Notes under the pieces: model-generated
The model's database searches: none
What the model saw: the letters and a program-made list of their open reading frames with translations, nothing else
Told to the model about the DNA's origin: nothing
Translations under genes and position numbers: made by a program
Assembly: GCA_003135415.1 (NCBI GenBank)
Contig: PLBP01000018.1
Location: forward strand, 33,262-80,470
DNA: 47,209 nucleotides
Direction: 5' to 3'
Origin: Hyphomicrobiales bacterium
GTDB taxonomy: Bacteria > Pseudomonadota > Alphaproteobacteria > Rhizobiales > Xanthobacteraceae
In this document: in pieces, positions 46,261-47,209 of the stretch
Layout: each line of letters starts with the position of its first letter
Position numbering within the stretch: position 1 is the first letter of the stretch

Positions 46261-46336
46261 TGGTGCCGGCTGCAGGGATCGAACCTGCGACCTCCCGCTT
46301 ACAAGGCGGGTGCTCTACCAGCTGAGCTAAGCCGGC
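46261..46336 (-). tRNA. tRNA-Thr (anticodon UGU)
   Basis: Full cloverleaf on the minus strand: 7-bp acceptor GCCGGCT/AGCCGGC, D arm AGCTCAGCTGGTAGAGC, anticodon stem CCCGC/GCGGG around CTTGTAA, variable loop AGGTC, T arm GCAGGTTCGATCCCTGC, discriminator A and encoded CCA. The UGU anticodon reads ACA and related codons. It is 76 nt long. The CCA end is one base from the stop codon of the convergent methyltransferase gene. Confidence 0.97.
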
Positions 46337-46469
46337 CGGGCCGTTTGGCTTATTCGTCCGATAAAGACGAGCCAAGCGAATACGCTAACCATACGCCAAG
46401 ATCACTCACCAACGGTAACCGTCCCAAAATCGGCCGGTGGCAAGATGGCGGCCTCGACGGGAGTGTATC

Positions 46470-46895
46470 TTGGCCGTCCGTAAACTGATCGCCACCGCCT
46501 TCGTCGCCGCGTTCGTGACCTTTGGGGCGCGAGACGCCAAGGCCGATCACATGCCGCTCATTTATCCCGACGGCGCGGTGGTCTATGGCGATTGGGGCCT
46601 CTATCGGCCGGGCGCGATCGTGCCGTTCGTCGAGGGTCCCTATGTGATCACGACCCCGCGTTACGGCACCGGCTATTTCCCGACCAATCGCTACGACCCC
46701 AGCGCCTATCGCTCGCCGCCGGTGAGACGGCCGATTCCGGCCGAGCCGTGGTTCCATTCGTGGGGTGCGCAATCCGACTCTGCGCTGGCCACGATCGAAG
46801 CGCCCTACCAGGGACCCTCGGTGATTTACGCGCCAAATTCCGACGGCCACGCGCACGATAAAAACCCCGGCGCGCACGCTCACGACAAGAAATAA
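46470..46895 (+). CDS. small secreted protein with histidine repeats
   Basis: A 141-residue exported protein. The TTG start at 46470 is chosen because GGGAG lies 7 bases upstream and because it begins the signal peptide VRKLIATAFVAAFVTFG, cleaved after AKA; a GTG at 46437 would add a basic tail. The mature part is Tyr/Pro-rich (YPDGAVVYGDWGLYRPG, YVITTPRYGTGYFPTNRYD), and the C-terminus repeats HAHDKNPGAHAHDK, which looks like a metal-binding tail. The family is not recognised. It lies 133 bases after the tRNA gene and is probably its own transcription unit. Confidence 0.72.
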   Translation: MAVRKLIATAFVAAFVTFGARDAKADHMPLIYPDGAVVYGDWGLYRPGAIVPFVEGPYVITTPRYGTGYFPTNRYDPSAYRSPPVRRPIPAEPWFHSWGAQSDSALATIEAPYQGPSVIYAPNSDGHAHDKNPGAHAHDKK

Positions 46896-46904
46896 GCCCC
46901 GCGA

Positions 46905-47117
46905 CTATATCATCGGATATTTGTCGGCGATATCGATCAGCCACATCGCGGTCTTCAGGAGCGCGAGGTGGCGGATGGCCGGCGTGCGCATCCAGGTCCG
47001 TGTGAGCAGACCTAACGCCTTGCGGTAAAGCGGGTTGGTGCGAGGATTGATCGAGCGCACCTGTCGCAGGCGTTCGATCAATTCGTTGCGTTGTTGTTCG
47101 ATTTCGGTGCGCCGCAT
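46905..47117 (-). CDS. small helical protein of unknown function
   Basis: A 70-residue basic, mostly helical protein (EIEQQRNELIERLRQVRSI then LLKTAMWLIDIADKY). The ATG at 47117 has a weak GGCC-rich upstream site. It is convergent with the histidine-tail protein gene, 9 bases apart. I see no signal peptide, membrane helix or known motif. It is accepted as a likely gene from composition and length, with modest confidence. Confidence 0.5.
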   Translation of the reverse strand: MRRTEIEQQRNELIERLRQVRSINPRTNPLYRKALGLLTRTWMRTPAIRHLALLKTAMWLIDIADKYPMI

Positions 47118-47209
47118 GGATCGGCCTCGTATATGAGTCTTACCAGCGAACTTAGCCTTTTGGGTGAAATCCGTCGATGCTTCCGGATGCGGCTTTCTGC
47201 AATAGGAAT
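47118..47209. other. end of window, no gene seen
   Basis: The last 92 bases hold the upstream region of the preceding minus-strand gene. No other feature is visible. Confidence 0.4.

Noticed and set aside
46100-46375. 91-codon open frame over the tRNA gene
   Set aside because: Its LAQLVEHPPCKREVAGS sequence is the well-known false protein that arises from translating a tRNA gene.

Overview
The window reads as chromosomal DNA of a GC-rich alphaproteobacterium, most likely in the Hyphomicrobiales (Rhizobiales), near the Bradyrhizobium/Rhodopseudomonas/Pseudolabrys type of genome. The evidence is the gene content (DUF3126, DUF2336, DUF1236, BTLCP transglutaminase-like protein, PAS_5 protein, separate hisI), the order patatin-hisI-folE-IscU-like-yidD-thrS, and a family of about 50-bp palindromic repeats (GAGCATGAT...ATCATGCTC) that is common in that order. 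The genus is an inference. I see no phage, transposase, integrase or CRISPR array.

Layout. 1-2110: end of cysE, DUF3126, a small membrane protein, a gamma-carbonic-anhydrase-like protein and a palindromic repeat. 2122-5407 (minus): a periplasmic molybdenum hydroxylase of the isoquinoline 1-oxidoreductase type (iorA, iorB) with its own di-haem cytochrome c. 5645-10262 (minus): five genes that look like an undescribed acyl-carrier pathway: HAD phosphatase, class III aminotransferase, alpha/beta hydrolase, orphan acyl carrier protein and orphan ketosynthase. 10648-13360 (minus): BTLCP protease-like protein, a double-PilZ protein and a PilZ-PAS fusion whose linker comes from a duplicated leader. 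13654-18155: rhomboid, CBS protein, patatin, hisI, folE, IscU-like protein, yidD. 18159-21716 (minus): a broken caspase-like gene, a Sel1-like membrane protein and a TAXI binding protein. 22311-31993: thrS, a tiny lipoprotein, a beta-rich secreted protein, nitroreductase, flavin reductase, CoA ester lyase, MaoC hydratase, lytic transglycosylase, DUF2336, nadK, cutA.

32042-39129 is a cobalamin/methionine module. A TonB receptor (btuB) lies behind a clear cobalamin riboswitch. It is divergent from metF and B12-dependent metH, and a perfect 20-bp AT-rich palindrome lies between the two transcription units. Uptake of B12 and its use in methionine synthesis are therefore probably co-regulated here. 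Three tandem palindromic repeats follow metH.

39477-41634 is an iron uptake operon: a new type of outer-membrane barrel, a cupredoxin without the type 1 copper cysteine, and an Ftr1 permease with two REXXE motifs. 41697-47209 carries a Tat-exported metallo-beta-lactamase-fold protein, a DUF1236 protein, two palindromic elements of a second family, a 751-residue membrane/spermidine-synthase-like fusion, tRNA-Thr(UGU) and two small proteins of unknown function.

All calls come from reading translations and motifs by eye; no database search was run. Starts were chosen from ribosome binding sites and family start positions and are least certain for the alpha/beta hydrolase, rhomboid, the outer-membrane barrel and the DUF1236 gene.
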